A stretch of 43,303 nt of DNA from an uncultured Oscillospiraceae bacterium (lineage in GTDB: Bacteria > Bacillota > Clostridia > Oscillospirales > Oscillospiraceae), in assembly GCA_947589745.1 (NCBI GenBank), contig CANQCS010000017.1, positions 1 to 43,303 of the forward strand. Reading direction: 5' to 3'. Both the position numbers and the translations under genes were made by a program. Under the pieces are notes generated by a model, which saw only the letters and a program-made list of their open reading frames with translations, was not told where the DNA came from and made no database searches. How positions within the stretch are numbered: the stretch's first letter is position 1; every line of letters begins with the position of its first letter. Shown here piece by piece: positions 33,596 through 41,476 of the stretch.

Positions 33596-33888
33596 GCGGC
33601 AGCAGAGAGTTTTCCTTCCGTTTCACCCCGCCGGCGGTGCCCATCCGCTTTGACGAGAGCAGGTGCGTCGGCTGCAACCGCTGCCTGGAGGCCTGCATGA
33701 TCGACGTGATGCTCCCCGGAGAGGCGGGGAAGCATCCGGTGGCGGCTTACCCGGATGAGTGCTGGTACTGCGGCTGCTGCGTGATGGAGTGCCCCACCGG
33801 GGCCATCAGCCTCCACCACCCGCTGATGAACCAGACCCGCTGGGTGGAGAAGGCCAGCCTGCTGAAACACCGGGAGGAGGAGACATAA
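33592..33888 (+). CDS. Two-cluster [4Fe-4S] ferredoxin-like subunit
   Basis: Protein of 98 residues with two four-cysteine motifs, CVGCNRCLEAC (about 25-35) and CWYCGCCVMECP (about 57-68), each expected to hold a [4Fe-4S] cluster. It is similar in size and motif order to AprB-like or ferredoxin electron-transfer subunits. The extra cysteine in CGCC is atypical. The start overlaps the flavoprotein stop and the stop overlaps the peptidase start, so all three are translationally coupled. Likely the electron partner of the flavoprotein. Confidence 0.9.
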   Translation: MSGSREFSFRFTPPAVPIRFDESRCVGCNRCLEACMIDVMLPGEAGKHPVAAYPDECWYCGCCVMECPTGAISLHHPLMNQTRWVEKASLLKHREEET

Positions 33889-34901
33889 TGGCAGATTTTG
33901 AACTGCTGAAGGAGCTGACCCAGGCCTGGGGCGTCTCGGGCCGGGAGAGAAGGGTGCGGGAGATCATCCTGCGGGAGATCGAGGGCCTGGTGGACGAGTG
34001 CCGGGTGGACAACATCGGCAACGTCATCGCCCTGAAGCGGGGGCGGGGCGGCCCCGAGGGCAAAAAGATCATGCTCAGCGCCCACATGGACGAGATCGGC
34101 CTCCAGGTGAAGAAGATCGAGGCCGACGGCCGCATCCGGGTCCACCGGGTGGGCTGGGTCTGGACCGCCGCCCTGTACCACGACCAGGTGGTGTTCCAGA
34201 ACGGCACCATCGGCGTGGTGGGCTGCTGCGGCAACATCGAGGAGGCCCGGAACGACGCCGGCAAGCTGTACATCGACATCGGCTGCACCACCAAAGAGGA
34301 CGCGGAGAAGTACGTGAAGGTGGGCGACTACTGCGGCTTCGTGGGGCCCTACTACGAGCTGCAGAACGGCCGCGTCAGCGCCAAGAGCCTGGACGACCGG
34401 GCGGGCTGCTTCCTGCTGCTGGAGGCCCTGAAGCGGAACAAGGGGGAGGGCCCCAACGACGTGTACTACGTCTTCTCCGTCCAGGAGGAGGTGGGCTGCC
34501 GGGGCGCCACCACGGCGGCGGCCCAGGTGGCACCGGATATCGGCATCTCCGTGGACGTGACCCCGGACCACTTCTACCCCTGCGACCTGGAGGGCTGCAA
34601 CGCCGTGGGCGACGGCATCAGCGTCACCCTGGGCGACCCCAGCGCCATGATGGACGAGTACCTGGTAGACGAGATGCTGTCCTGCTGCGAGGAGCACGGC
34701 ATCCGGTACCAGCGGGGCGTCATGGACCGGGGCGGCACGGATGCCAGCAGCATCAACCTCTCCGGCGCGGGCGTCCGGGTGGCGGGCATCGCCCTGGTGG
34801 ACCGCTACCCCCACAGCAAGTGCTCCGTGATCTCCAAGGACGACGTGCTGGCGGGCATCGAGCTCATTGACCGATATACCCACCGGACCTTCGTTTTTTG
34901 A
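33888..34901 (+). CDS. M42 family metallo-aminopeptidase
   Basis: Cytoplasmic dizinc aminopeptidase of 337 residues (FrvX / glutamyl aminopeptidase / PepA-like group) that trims peptide N-termini. Metal and catalytic residues visible: His66 and Asp68 in SAHMDEIG, the SLDDRAG motif (about 157-163), EE190-191 in SVQEEVGCRG, and DVTPDH. The length is typical. Its start overlaps the ferredoxin stop by one base. Position in a redox operon, opposite the opp operon, suggests processing of imported peptides; this is inference. Confidence 0.93.
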   Translation: MADFELLKELTQAWGVSGRERRVREIILREIEGLVDECRVDNIGNVIALKRGRGGPEGKKIMLSAHMDEIGLQVKKIEADGRIRVHRVGWVWTAALYHDQVVFQNGTIGVVGCCGNIEEARNDAGKLYIDIGCTTKEDAEKYVKVGDYCGFVGPYYELQNGRVSAKSLDDRAGCFLLLEALKRNKGEGPNDVYYVFSVQEEVGCRGATTAAAQVAPDIGISVDVTPDHFYPCDLEGCNAVGDGISVTLGDPSAMMDEYLVDEMLSCCEEHGIRYQRGVMDRGGTDASSINLSGAGVRVAGIALVDRYPHSKCSVISKDDVLAGIELIDRYTHRTFVF

Positions 34902-34908
34902 TCCAATA

Positions 34909-34948
34909 AAAGCTCCGCCTCCGGCAGCGCCGGAGGCGGAGCTTTATT
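34909..34948. terminator. Bidirectional terminator
   Basis: A 16-bp stem (AAAGCTCCGCCTCCGG/CCGGAGGCGGAGCTTT) with a CAGCG loop and TTTATT tail, between the convergent peptidase and helicase genes. Confidence 0.88.
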
Positions 34949-34955
34949 GTCGAGC

Positions 34956-37193
34956 CTATCGTTTGCCCCCCTTGGCCGGAGTCTTCCGGGTCCGGCGGTA
35001 GCAGGCTTCGCAGAGGCGGCCCCGGTAGTGGAGGGGCAGGGCCCTGCCGCAGCGGTCGCAGAAACGGATGTTGTTCCGCAGGCGGTTGATAAGAATTTCA
35101 TTGATCTCGTCGGCGACCTGTTCCCGGCTGTCGTAGAGTTTGTCCTCGTCCACCGGGCACTCGAAGGTCTTGGCGAAGGAGAAGTACAGGTCCAGCTTCC
35201 GGCAGTACAGCTCCAGCTCCGGCAGGGTGGCACCCTCGTCGGGGAGGCCGGGCTGCTCCACCGGCTCCCCCTGCTGCCAGCGGCGGAGGAACTGGAAGAA
35301 CAGGTCCCGCAGGGCGTCCTCCGTCTCGTCGAAGGGGATGTTGGCCGCCCGCAGCTCCTGCTCCCGGGTCAGGAGGAAGCCCATCTCCCGCATCTTGGAG
35401 ATGATGGTGATGTAGCGGGAGATATCCAGCTTTACATAGGGCTCCACCGTGGGCATCTGGTCCCACTGGGTCAGGACGTCCAGCAGGTCGAAGTCCACCT
35501 GGAGCACCAGGTCGGAGAAGCCCACCACGGCGTAGCCGATGGGCGGGATGTCCGCCTCCAGCCCGGCCTGGATGGCGCTGAGGTTCTGGGTGGCCCCCAC
35601 GAAGCCCCGGTTATACATCCCGTACCGGCCGGCCCGCCCGGCGATCTGGCGGATCTCCTCCGGCTTCAGCTCCCGGCGTTCCACGCCGTCGAACTTTTCC
35701 GTCTCCAGGAAGATGATCCGGCGGATGGGCAGGTTCAGGCCCATGCCGATGGCGTCGGTGGACACCACATACTCCATGTCGCCGTTCAGGAACCCCTCCA
35801 TCTGCTTGCGGCGGGTGGCGTAGGGCAGGGCGCCGTAGATGATGGCCGGCTCCTTGCCGCTCTGGCGCAGATCCTCCGCCACGCTGAGGACCCCCACCTT
35901 GGAGAAGGTGATGAGGGCGTCCCCCGGCTGGACCCGCTGGTAGTCGACGGTGTGGGTCATGCACACCAGGGGGACCTTCCGCTCATGGACCTCCACCTCG
36001 TAGCTGTCGCCGCAGCTCTCGATGAGGCGGATGAGGATGTCCCTGGCCTCCGGCGCGGCGCACAGGTGGACCTCCGGGGCCAGCACCCCCAGGATGGCCC
36101 GGGTCCAGGCGTAGCCCCGCTGGTGGTCCGCGATCATCTGGCACTCGTCCACCACCGCCACGTCCCAGAAGCGCTTCATGTCCAGCTTCTCGGCGGTGGC
36201 GGCCACGTGGGTGTCCCCCGCCCGGACGTCCTCCTCCTCGCCGGTGGTGAGGCTGCACGCCACCCCCGCGGCCACCAGCCTCTCCTGGGCCTCCAGAGCC
36301 AGCAGCCGCAGGGGCGCCAGATACACGCCGCTCTTCACCCGCATCAGCCGCTGGAGGCCCACATAGGTCTTGCCCGTGTTGGTGCCGCCCAGGTGGAGGA
36401 TGAAGTGGCGGCGCATGGCCCGGGCCTCCGGGTACTCGTCCTTGGGGTTCAGGGCCACCAGCAGCTGGAGGCTGGTGCGGATGGCCTGGGGCACGTACCA
36501 CACGGACCAGACCATGCCCAGCCCCTCGCCCACGAGCCGCCGCACCGGGAACCCCTCCGTCCGCAGCATGGGCTCCAGCCGGGCCTCGGGCTGGGCGGCG
36601 GTGAAGACCTCCGCCACCTGCCCCGCCGCGGCGTGGAGCACCTGGGGATAGCGCTCCAGCACCTGGGCGCACAGCTCCTGGTCGGAATGCTCTGCCAGGA
36701 ACGCGCTGGTCAAAACAAAGTGCTTCAGGATCTCAGGGAGGCGAGCTTCTTCGCACCGGCGCTCCAGGGCCAGGAACTCCCCCAGCCAGGAGGCCGCCTG
36801 GGCGGGCCGCAGCTCCGCTCCGTCGGCCGCCGAGGGGACGCGCTCCATCAGCCACCGGTGGTAGTGGCCCGCCAGGAGCCACGCCGCGGTGTCCTCCCGC
36901 TCCACCCCGGCCCAGCTCTCCCCCAGCAGGTCCCGGGCCCGCCGGACCGCGGACTTGGCCTCGGCCGTTGGCTTGGGCGGAGCGGCGCTGCGCTTTGTCA
37001 GGGCCCTCCCCTCCAGGAACGCAGGGGTTTGTTCCGCCAGAAGCACGGTCTCTTTCTCCCACGCGGGGATGCCGTGGCCCCTGGCGTGGAAGTAGGCCGA
37101 CGGCTCCGGGAGGAGCTCCCGGACCAGAGCGGTGGTCCAGCCCCGGCGCTTCAGCTGCGACATGGGCCACTTTTTTCCTCCTCTGCCCGGCAC
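34956..37193 (-). CDS. Suv3-like DExH RNA helicase with C-terminal zinc ribbon
   Basis: Protein of 745 residues. An N-terminal region of about 260 residues has no motif I can name. The helicase core has Walker A HLGGTNTGKTYVGLQ (about 268-282), DExH-box VVDECQM (about 347-353), STDAIGMGLNLP and motif VI QIAGRAGRYG (about 516-525). GTNTGKT and DECQ resemble mitochondrial Suv3 rather than RecQ or DEAD-box proteins. A CDRCG...CEAC zinc ribbon lies near the basic C-terminus. The GTG at 37193 with GGAGGGG is chosen: the promoter at 37228-37256 excludes any longer frame, and an ATG at 37163 is the alternative. RNA turnover is inferred. Confidence 0.88.
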   Translation of the reverse strand: MPGRGGKKWPMSQLKRRGWTTALVRELLPEPSAYFHARGHGIPAWEKETVLLAEQTPAFLEGRALTKRSAAPPKPTAEAKSAVRRARDLLGESWAGVEREDTAAWLLAGHYHRWLMERVPSAADGAELRPAQAASWLGEFLALERRCEEARLPEILKHFVLTSAFLAEHSDQELCAQVLERYPQVLHAAAGQVAEVFTAAQPEARLEPMLRTEGFPVRRLVGEGLGMVWSVWYVPQAIRTSLQLLVALNPKDEYPEARAMRRHFILHLGGTNTGKTYVGLQRLMRVKSGVYLAPLRLLALEAQERLVAAGVACSLTTGEEEDVRAGDTHVAATAEKLDMKRFWDVAVVDECQMIADHQRGYAWTRAILGVLAPEVHLCAAPEARDILIRLIESCGDSYEVEVHERKVPLVCMTHTVDYQRVQPGDALITFSKVGVLSVAEDLRQSGKEPAIIYGALPYATRRKQMEGFLNGDMEYVVSTDAIGMGLNLPIRRIIFLETEKFDGVERRELKPEEIRQIAGRAGRYGMYNRGFVGATQNLSAIQAGLEADIPPIGYAVVGFSDLVLQVDFDLLDVLTQWDQMPTVEPYVKLDISRYITIISKMREMGFLLTREQELRAANIPFDETEDALRDLFFQFLRRWQQGEPVEQPGLPDEGATLPELELYCRKLDLYFSFAKTFECPVDEDKLYDSREQVADEINEILINRLRNNIRFCDRCGRALPLHYRGRLCEACYRRTRKTPAKGGKR

Positions 37194-37227
37194 GGTATCC
37201 CCTCCTTCCGTCAGTCGTACAGCACAT

Positions 37228-37256
37228 AGTATAGCCCAGAATGGGGGATTCTTCAA
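37228..37256 (-). promoter_or_regulatory. Promoter of the helicase gene
   Basis: Minus strand TTGAAG (37256-37251), 17 bases, TATACT (37233-37228). The RBS and GTG start follow about 35 bases on. Confidence 0.75.
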
Positions 37257-37273
37257 TGGTGGATTTTGCGGCG

Positions 37274-37307
37274 GGAGAAAAAAGGAGCGCGCCCGCAGGC
37301 GCGCTCC
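37274..37307 (-). terminator. Terminator of the beta-helix protein gene
   Basis: On the minus strand a 10-bp stem (GGAGCGCGCC/GGCGCGCTCC) is followed by TTTTTTCTCCC, nine bases after the stop codon. Confidence 0.88.
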
Positions 37308-37315
37308 TGTCTGGT

Positions 37316-39919
37316 TCAGGAAAGGGAGAGCTCAACCGGAATATCCAGCAGCCTTATGCCGTTCATGTAGACGATTATTTTGATTGTGAGAATATGATCC
37401 GCCATGGCCGAGGTGTCAAACTCAAAGTCAAAGGAAAAACCCGATTCGGACTGTTCCACCGCCTGGAAGCTGGCCCGGACCGTCACGGCGGAGGCGGGCA
37501 TGGTGAAGGTGTAAGTCCCGTCGCTCTGCTTGGAAGTTGCCACGGCCTCGCCGCCGGCGTCGGTGACGGTGAGGGCGGAGAGTTCATAGCCCTGTTCCGG
37601 CGTCGCCGTCAGGGTGACCTTATCGCCCGCCTTGGCGGAGGCGGAGGATGCGGTGACGGAGCCGTGGGAGGCCTGGGTGACAGTCACCGGACTTGCTGTG
37701 CCAACATCGGGCTGAGTGGAGCCTGTTTTCTTGAACATGGCACCGACGATCACGGCATCATCTGGCATGGTGAACGTATAAGTGCCGTCGCCCTGTTTGA
37801 CAGCGGTCACAGTCGTGCCATCGAAGGCAGCGGTAACGCCCAGGTCATCCAACTCGTAGCCCTGTTCTGGCTTCACCGTCAGAGTGACCGTTTCGCCCGC
37901 CTTGGCGGAATCGGGGGAGGCAGTGAGGGAGCCATGGGGGGGCTGTATGGCGACGACCGGGTTGGGGGTGCCAACATCAGGCTGCGAGGAATCGGCCTTC
38001 TTGAAGACAAGCTCGACCATCACGTCGGAGTCGGGCATGATGAAGGTGTAGGTTCCATTGTTCTGCTTGACGGCAGGCACGGCGGTTCCCTTGACGTTCC
38101 CGTCGAAGGTTGCAGCTGTGAGGGTGTCCAGTTCATATCCCTGGTTGGGTTTCACAATTACAGTAACCGTCTCACCCACTTTGACTGGACCAGGGAGGAC
38201 GATGGCACGGTCATAAGGCATGTTGCTGAAGATATACACCTCATTTTCTTCTGGCGCCGTTATATATCCAAAGCTGGGATACACGGTCACGCGGGAGTCA
38301 GGCATGGTAAAGGTGTAAGTCTCTTCACTCTGTTTGACGAAGGACACCTCGCTGCGGTCAGATGAGAGTGAGAGGTTGCTCAGCCTAAAGCCCTGGTCTG
38401 GCTCCACAGTGAGAGTAACCATCTCGCCCGCTTTAGCGGTAGTGGGGGAGGCGGTAATGGTACCGTTGTGCGCCTTGGGTACGATTACAGGGTATACATC
38501 AAGCGGCAAGGGCTTATCGTCCTTAAAAGTGGCCTGGACAAGCACAGGGGCATCTGGCATGGTGAAAGTGCAACGCAGTTGAGAAACAGCATACTCCTCA
38601 TCGCTCAGTTTGGTAAAGGCTACCGGTTTCCCATCGATTGTGGTGATGGTAAGGGATTCAACTTCATGGTTCTGGTCAGAAAGTACAGCCACTTCGACCT
38701 GCTCGCCCGCCTTTGCGGTGTATTGGTAGGTTGAGATTGTACCATAGGTAGCCTTGGCGGTAAACACCGGGTTTTCTACGTTACTGCCAGGTTGCGAGGA
38801 GTTCTTTTCCCAGGCCATGCACCAGATGGTCACGTCGGAATCGGGCATGATGAAGGTGTAGGTCCCGTCGCTCTGCTTGGTAACATCCACAAAGCGGTTG
38901 TTGTCGATTTCATAGACCATGACATAAGCCGTCTCATAGCCCGGATTTGGCTTCACGGTCATAGTAATCGTTGCACCCGTTTTGGCAGAAACCATGTAGT
39001 TAGCATTGCAGTTATGCATTCTAACGTCTACATTGTGGCTCGCATGCGATTTTTCCCACTCATTGCCGGAAAACGTACAATTCTCAAAGGAAATGATGAT
39101 GTTCTCCCACATTGCAGCGCTAGTATGAGTGCCAGGTTCGTTAGGATCATTATAAAGATAAGGATTTTTATTATTAGTAAACGTACAGCCTGTAAAGATA
39201 GCGGACGTCTTTCCATCAGGGGCTGGCGCTTCATGAAGGCCCGAACTGTCCTGAAGCCAAATGGCGCAATCTCTTGGATCGAGATATCCATTTCCAGAGA
39301 AAGTGCAATCGTTGAAAGTTGAGTTGCTATTAGATATCGACATAATAGAGTCTGAGCAATCGCGGATAACAGAATTCTCTACAGAGATCGAACTTCCGCT
39401 GAATGCTACGATTCCCACATATCCACAACCAAAGATATCACAATCAACGATGGACACACTGGAATTACTTATATCGATCACACCTGCGGAACAATAATCC
39501 GTGGACAAAATTTCATGTCCCATTATAAGTCCACTTAATGTGATATTGGTGCAATCCTTTATATCGATCACAGTATCAGTAGATGAACCACTTAACAATC
39601 GTGCAGTTCCTGTTCCTTTCAGGGTGATATTACTGAGACTATGAAGATATAAAGTTGAGCCGTCTTTTTCTTCTCCTTTATCCTTTAATTCTTCATCTGT
39701 ATAATTCATCAAATAATCGCCTTCCGCAAGTACGATGGTAACTGGTGTCAAATCCTTTTCACGCACTTGTACGGAATAAATTTCACTTAAAGTCTTGGTT
39801 AATTCCTCAATTGTGCTGACATGGATCGTCTTTCCTTTTTCCGCCGCCCAGGCCGTCCCCGGCAGCATCGCCAGGACCATGACGACGGCCAAGAGCAAAG
39901 ATACACACTTTCTCTTCAT
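37316..39919 (-). CDS. Secreted right-handed beta-helix protein with InlB-like repeats
   Basis: Exported protein of 867 residues. The signal peptide is at 1-25 (MKRKCVSLLLAVVMVLAML, cleavage after AWA). A parallel beta-helix (about 90-290) has stacked segments such as VIDISNSSVSIVDCDIFGCG and SISVENSVIRDCSDS, as in pectate-lyase-like or NosD proteins. About six repeats of about 75-90 residues follow (from about 305 to 830), each with HGxITASP, AKAGExVTLTVxPxQGYEL and DGTYTFxMPDSDVTV, the divergent InlB B-repeat pattern. There is no LPxTG or SLH anchor. The beta-helix half is clearly AT-richer than the repeat half and its neighbours, hinting at a chimeric or transferred origin. An adhesin or glycan-active role is possible but unproven. 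Confidence 0.88.
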   Translation of the reverse strand: MKRKCVSLLLAVVMVLAMLPGTAWAAEKGKTIHVSTIEELTKTLSEIYSVQVREKDLTPVTIVLAEGDYLMNYTDEELKDKGEEKDGSTLYLHSLSNITLKGTGTARLLSGSSTDTVIDIKDCTNITLSGLIMGHEILSTDYCSAGVIDISNSSVSIVDCDIFGCGYVGIVAFSGSSISVENSVIRDCSDSIMSISNSNSTFNDCTFSGNGYLDPRDCAIWLQDSSGLHEAPAPDGKTSAIFTGCTFTNNKNPYLYNDPNEPGTHTSAAMWENIIISFENCTFSGNEWEKSHASHNVDVRMHNCNANYMVSAKTGATITMTVKPNPGYETAYVMVYEIDNNRFVDVTKQSDGTYTFIMPDSDVTIWCMAWEKNSSQPGSNVENPVFTAKATYGTISTYQYTAKAGEQVEVAVLSDQNHEVESLTITTIDGKPVAFTKLSDEEYAVSQLRCTFTMPDAPVLVQATFKDDKPLPLDVYPVIVPKAHNGTITASPTTAKAGEMVTLTVEPDQGFRLSNLSLSSDRSEVSFVKQSEETYTFTMPDSRVTVYPSFGYITAPEENEVYIFSNMPYDRAIVLPGPVKVGETVTVIVKPNQGYELDTLTAATFDGNVKGTAVPAVKQNNGTYTFIMPDSDVMVELVFKKADSSQPDVGTPNPVVAIQPPHGSLTASPDSAKAGETVTLTVKPEQGYELDDLGVTAAFDGTTVTAVKQGDGTYTFTMPDDAVIVGAMFKKTGSTQPDVGTASPVTVTQASHGSVTASSASAKAGDKVTLTATPEQGYELSALTVTDAGGEAVATSKQSDGTYTFTMPASAVTVRASFQAVEQSESGFSFDFEFDTSAMADHILTIKIIVYMNGIRLLDIPVELSLS

Positions 39920-39953
39920 TTCTGTTTCCTCCTGTTTTTTTGTTTTGTTTTTG

Positions 39954-39985
39954 GTCCCCCGCCCGGCTGCGGCAGGGCGGGGGAC
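39954..39985 (-). other. GC-rich hairpin just ahead of the beta-helix start
   Basis: GTCCCCCGCCC and its complement form an 11-bp stem. On the minus strand it is followed by an A-rich stretch, the AGGAGGAAA site and the ATG at 39919. It could limit or protect translation of this exported protein. Confidence 0.55.
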
Positions 39986-40006
39986 TCCGCCCCGCCGCGC
40001 CTTGCG

Positions 40007-40229
40007 GGAAACATAATGGCGGCGTCGAGTTCTTCAACTCAACACCGCCTTGTTGAACAACGCGAACGCACAGACTGTCACATACCGTTTTCCGCTCTTG
40101 CAATAAGAGCGAAAAACGGGTATAATAGCCCCGTGGTGCAGCGCAAGCTGCTGTGCTGAGTGGTCTGATCACTCGTACAGGGCCGTGGAGTGTTCCCCCA
40201 CTTCACGGCCTGCCCGCTATTATGTTTCC
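40007..40229. other. Inverted-repeat-bounded, multi-hairpin intergenic element
   Basis: The gap 39920-40377 holds no gene. The arms 40007-40022 (GGAAACATAATGGCGG) and 40214-40229 (CCGCTATTATGTTTCC) pair over 16 bases. Between them are hairpins at 40018-40049, 40084-40121, 40138-40151 (GCAGC-GCAA-GCTGC), 40158-40174 (GAGTG/CACTC) and 40181-40210 (GGCCGTG/CACGGCC). An additional stem pairs 40122-40129 with 40216-40223. The first hairpin shares GGCGG with the outer arm, so they exclude each other. It could be a structured leader of the beta-helix gene or a separate small RNA. Confidence 0.55.
40098..40126 (+). promoter_or_regulatory. Plus-strand promoter inside the structured element
   Basis: TTGCAA (40098-40103), 17 bases, TATAAT (40121-40126). 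No plus-strand gene follows before the terminator at 40312, so a transcript of about 225 nt would be non-coding. Confidence 0.55.
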
Positions 40230-40236
40230 AAACCAT

Positions 40237-40265
40237 AGTCTACTCTATCGGCTGATAGATTGCAA
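40237..40265 (-). promoter_or_regulatory. Minus-strand promoter of the beta-helix gene
   Basis: TTGCAA (40265-40260), 17 bases, TAGACT (40242-40237). The predicted start near 40230 falls exactly at the right arm of the structured element and gives a leader of about 310 bases. Confidence 0.6.
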
Positions 40266-40311
40266 GCTTTTTTTGCAATCCGGGGCGGCAAAAGGTTTCG
40301 CACCGACAGGA

Positions 40312-40357
40312 AAAAGCCTCGCAGAGTTTCGCCGCGGCGAAGCTCTGCGAGGCTTTT
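40312..40357. terminator. Bidirectional terminator after DUF1284
   Basis: A long stem (AAAAGCCTCGCAGAG, a T-G pair, TTCGC and complement) with a CGCG loop. TTTTTCC follows on the minus strand and TTTTCCCTTTTC on the plus strand. Confidence 0.88.
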
Positions 40358-40377
40358 CCCTTTTCTTTAAAAGCATA

Positions 40378-40773
40378 TTATCCCCACCGGCTGGGCTGTA
40401 CGGAACAGATGGCGTTCCACTGGCAGTTCCCGCAGACGCCGGGGCGCAGACCGAGCGCCAGCACCCGGTTCTGGACCAGGGCGGTGAACCGGCCGAAGGC
40501 CAGCGTCTCGCCGTCCTCCAGGCCGCAGAGGTCCAGGACCGCCCGGTCATATCCCACGACCCTGTCCGCCGTTCTGCACACGCCGCCCAGGTCGTTGGGG
40601 CAGGCGGCGCACACCGCGTCGGTCCCCACGGTCAGGCGGACCGGGGTGTCCGGGCCCAGCGCCTCCAGCAGCGCCGCCATGTGGGCGGTGAACCCGTCGC
40701 TGTAGCCGCGGCCCACGAAGTAGGCCATGCACATCCCGTGGTGGGGACGGAGGGGGAGCGGTTCACTTGACAT
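40378..40773 (-). CDS. DUF1284 protein, putative metal/iron-sulfur binding
   Basis: Protein of 131 residues with the DUF1284 opening LRPHHGMCMAYFVGRGYS and conserved cysteines (CMAY, CAACPND, VCRTAD, CGNCQWNAIC). The spacing suggests a bound iron-sulfur cluster or zinc. Function of the family is not established. The start overlaps the bioY stop by 11 bases, so it is translationally coupled with the biotin importer. The terminator follows. A role linked to biotin is a guess from position only. Confidence 0.87.
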   Translation of the reverse strand: MSSEPLPLRPHHGMCMAYFVGRGYSDGFTAHMAALLEALGPDTPVRLTVGTDAVCAACPNDLGGVCRTADRVVGYDRAVLDLCGLEDGETLAFGRFTALVQNRVLALGLRPGVCGNCQWNAICSVQPSRWG

Positions 40774-41314
40774 GGCGGCGCAGGCGGGGGATCAGCGTCA
40801 GAGCCAGGACCAGCTTCACCGCGTCCGGGATCAGGAAAGGCGCTACGCACCAGCCGTAGGCGGCGGCGAGGCCGATGGGGCCCTCCGTGCGGGCGTACAC
40901 CACCATGAACCAGGCGGTGCCGAAGGCGTAGCACAGCGCCAGCCCCACCACCAGAGACACCGCCAGCACCGGTAGGCGGTTCCCCCAGAACCGCTCCGCG
41001 CACCAGACCACCAGGCCGGTGAGAAGGAAGCCCAGGAGGTAGCCGCCGGTAGACCCCAGCACGATGCCCAGACCGCCGCTGAACCCGGACAGCACCGGCA
41101 GACCGATGGCGGCCATGAGGATGAAGGCCAGGATCGCCAGCGTCCCCCGCTTGCCGCCCAGGAGGCCCAGGGTGAGGAACACACCCAGCGTCTGGAGGGT
41201 GAACGGGACCACGGTGGGGATGGAGATCCAGGAACAGACGGCCAGCAGGGCCGCACAGGCGGCGATGTAGGTCAGGTCGCGGGTGTTGAGGCGGGAGGCG
41301 GCGGCAGCTTCCAT
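40763..41314 (-). CDS. bioY: Biotin transporter S component BioY
   Basis: Membrane protein of 183 residues with about six helices that binds biotin for ECF-type import. The family segments TVVPFTLQTLGVFLTLGLLG (about 35-54) and GLGIVLGSTGGYLLGF are clear. The ATG at 41314 has AAAGGAG upstream. No BioM/BioN or EcfAAT genes are adjacent, so a shared energising module elsewhere is expected. A BirA-type operator overlaps its promoter, so biotin repression is predicted. Confidence 0.95.
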   Translation of the reverse strand: MEAAAASRLNTRDLTYIAACAALLAVCSWISIPTVVPFTLQTLGVFLTLGLLGGKRGTLAILAFILMAAIGLPVLSGFSGGLGIVLGSTGGYLLGFLLTGLVVWCAERFWGNRLPVLAVSLVVGLALCYAFGTAWFMVVYARTEGPIGLAAAYGWCVAPFLIPDAVKLVLALTLIPRLRRHVK

Positions 41315-41347
41315 GGGAGCAGGCTCCTTTCGTATTCGTCGGGGCCT

Positions 41348-41401
41348 ACTGTACCACAATGCGACAATATTGTCAACCATAATTTTTCGATTGGTTTACA
41401 A
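41348..41401 (-). promoter_or_regulatory. bioY promoter with BirA-type operator
   Basis: Minus-strand TTGACA (41376-41371), 17 bases, TACAGT (41353-41348). The inverted repeat TTGTCAACC (41370-41378), 14 bases, GGTTTACAA (41393-41401) fits the biotin repressor consensus TTGTTAACC-N14/15-GGTTAACAA and covers the -35 box. No clear plus-strand promoter for arcA was seen in the same gap. Confidence 0.78.
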
Positions 41402-41476
41402 CAAAAGCGGATAAATCTCCCCTGCATAAACTGCTATCGCGGGCAGATGCTAGGGGAAGAAAAGGAGGGAAACGCG

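Noticed and set aside
40133-40280. 6S RNA, SRP RNA or tmRNA in the structured region
   Set aside because: I could not find the GGAAG loop of SRP RNA, a tRNA-like end, or the long single rod with central bubble of 6S RNA. It is left as unclassified.
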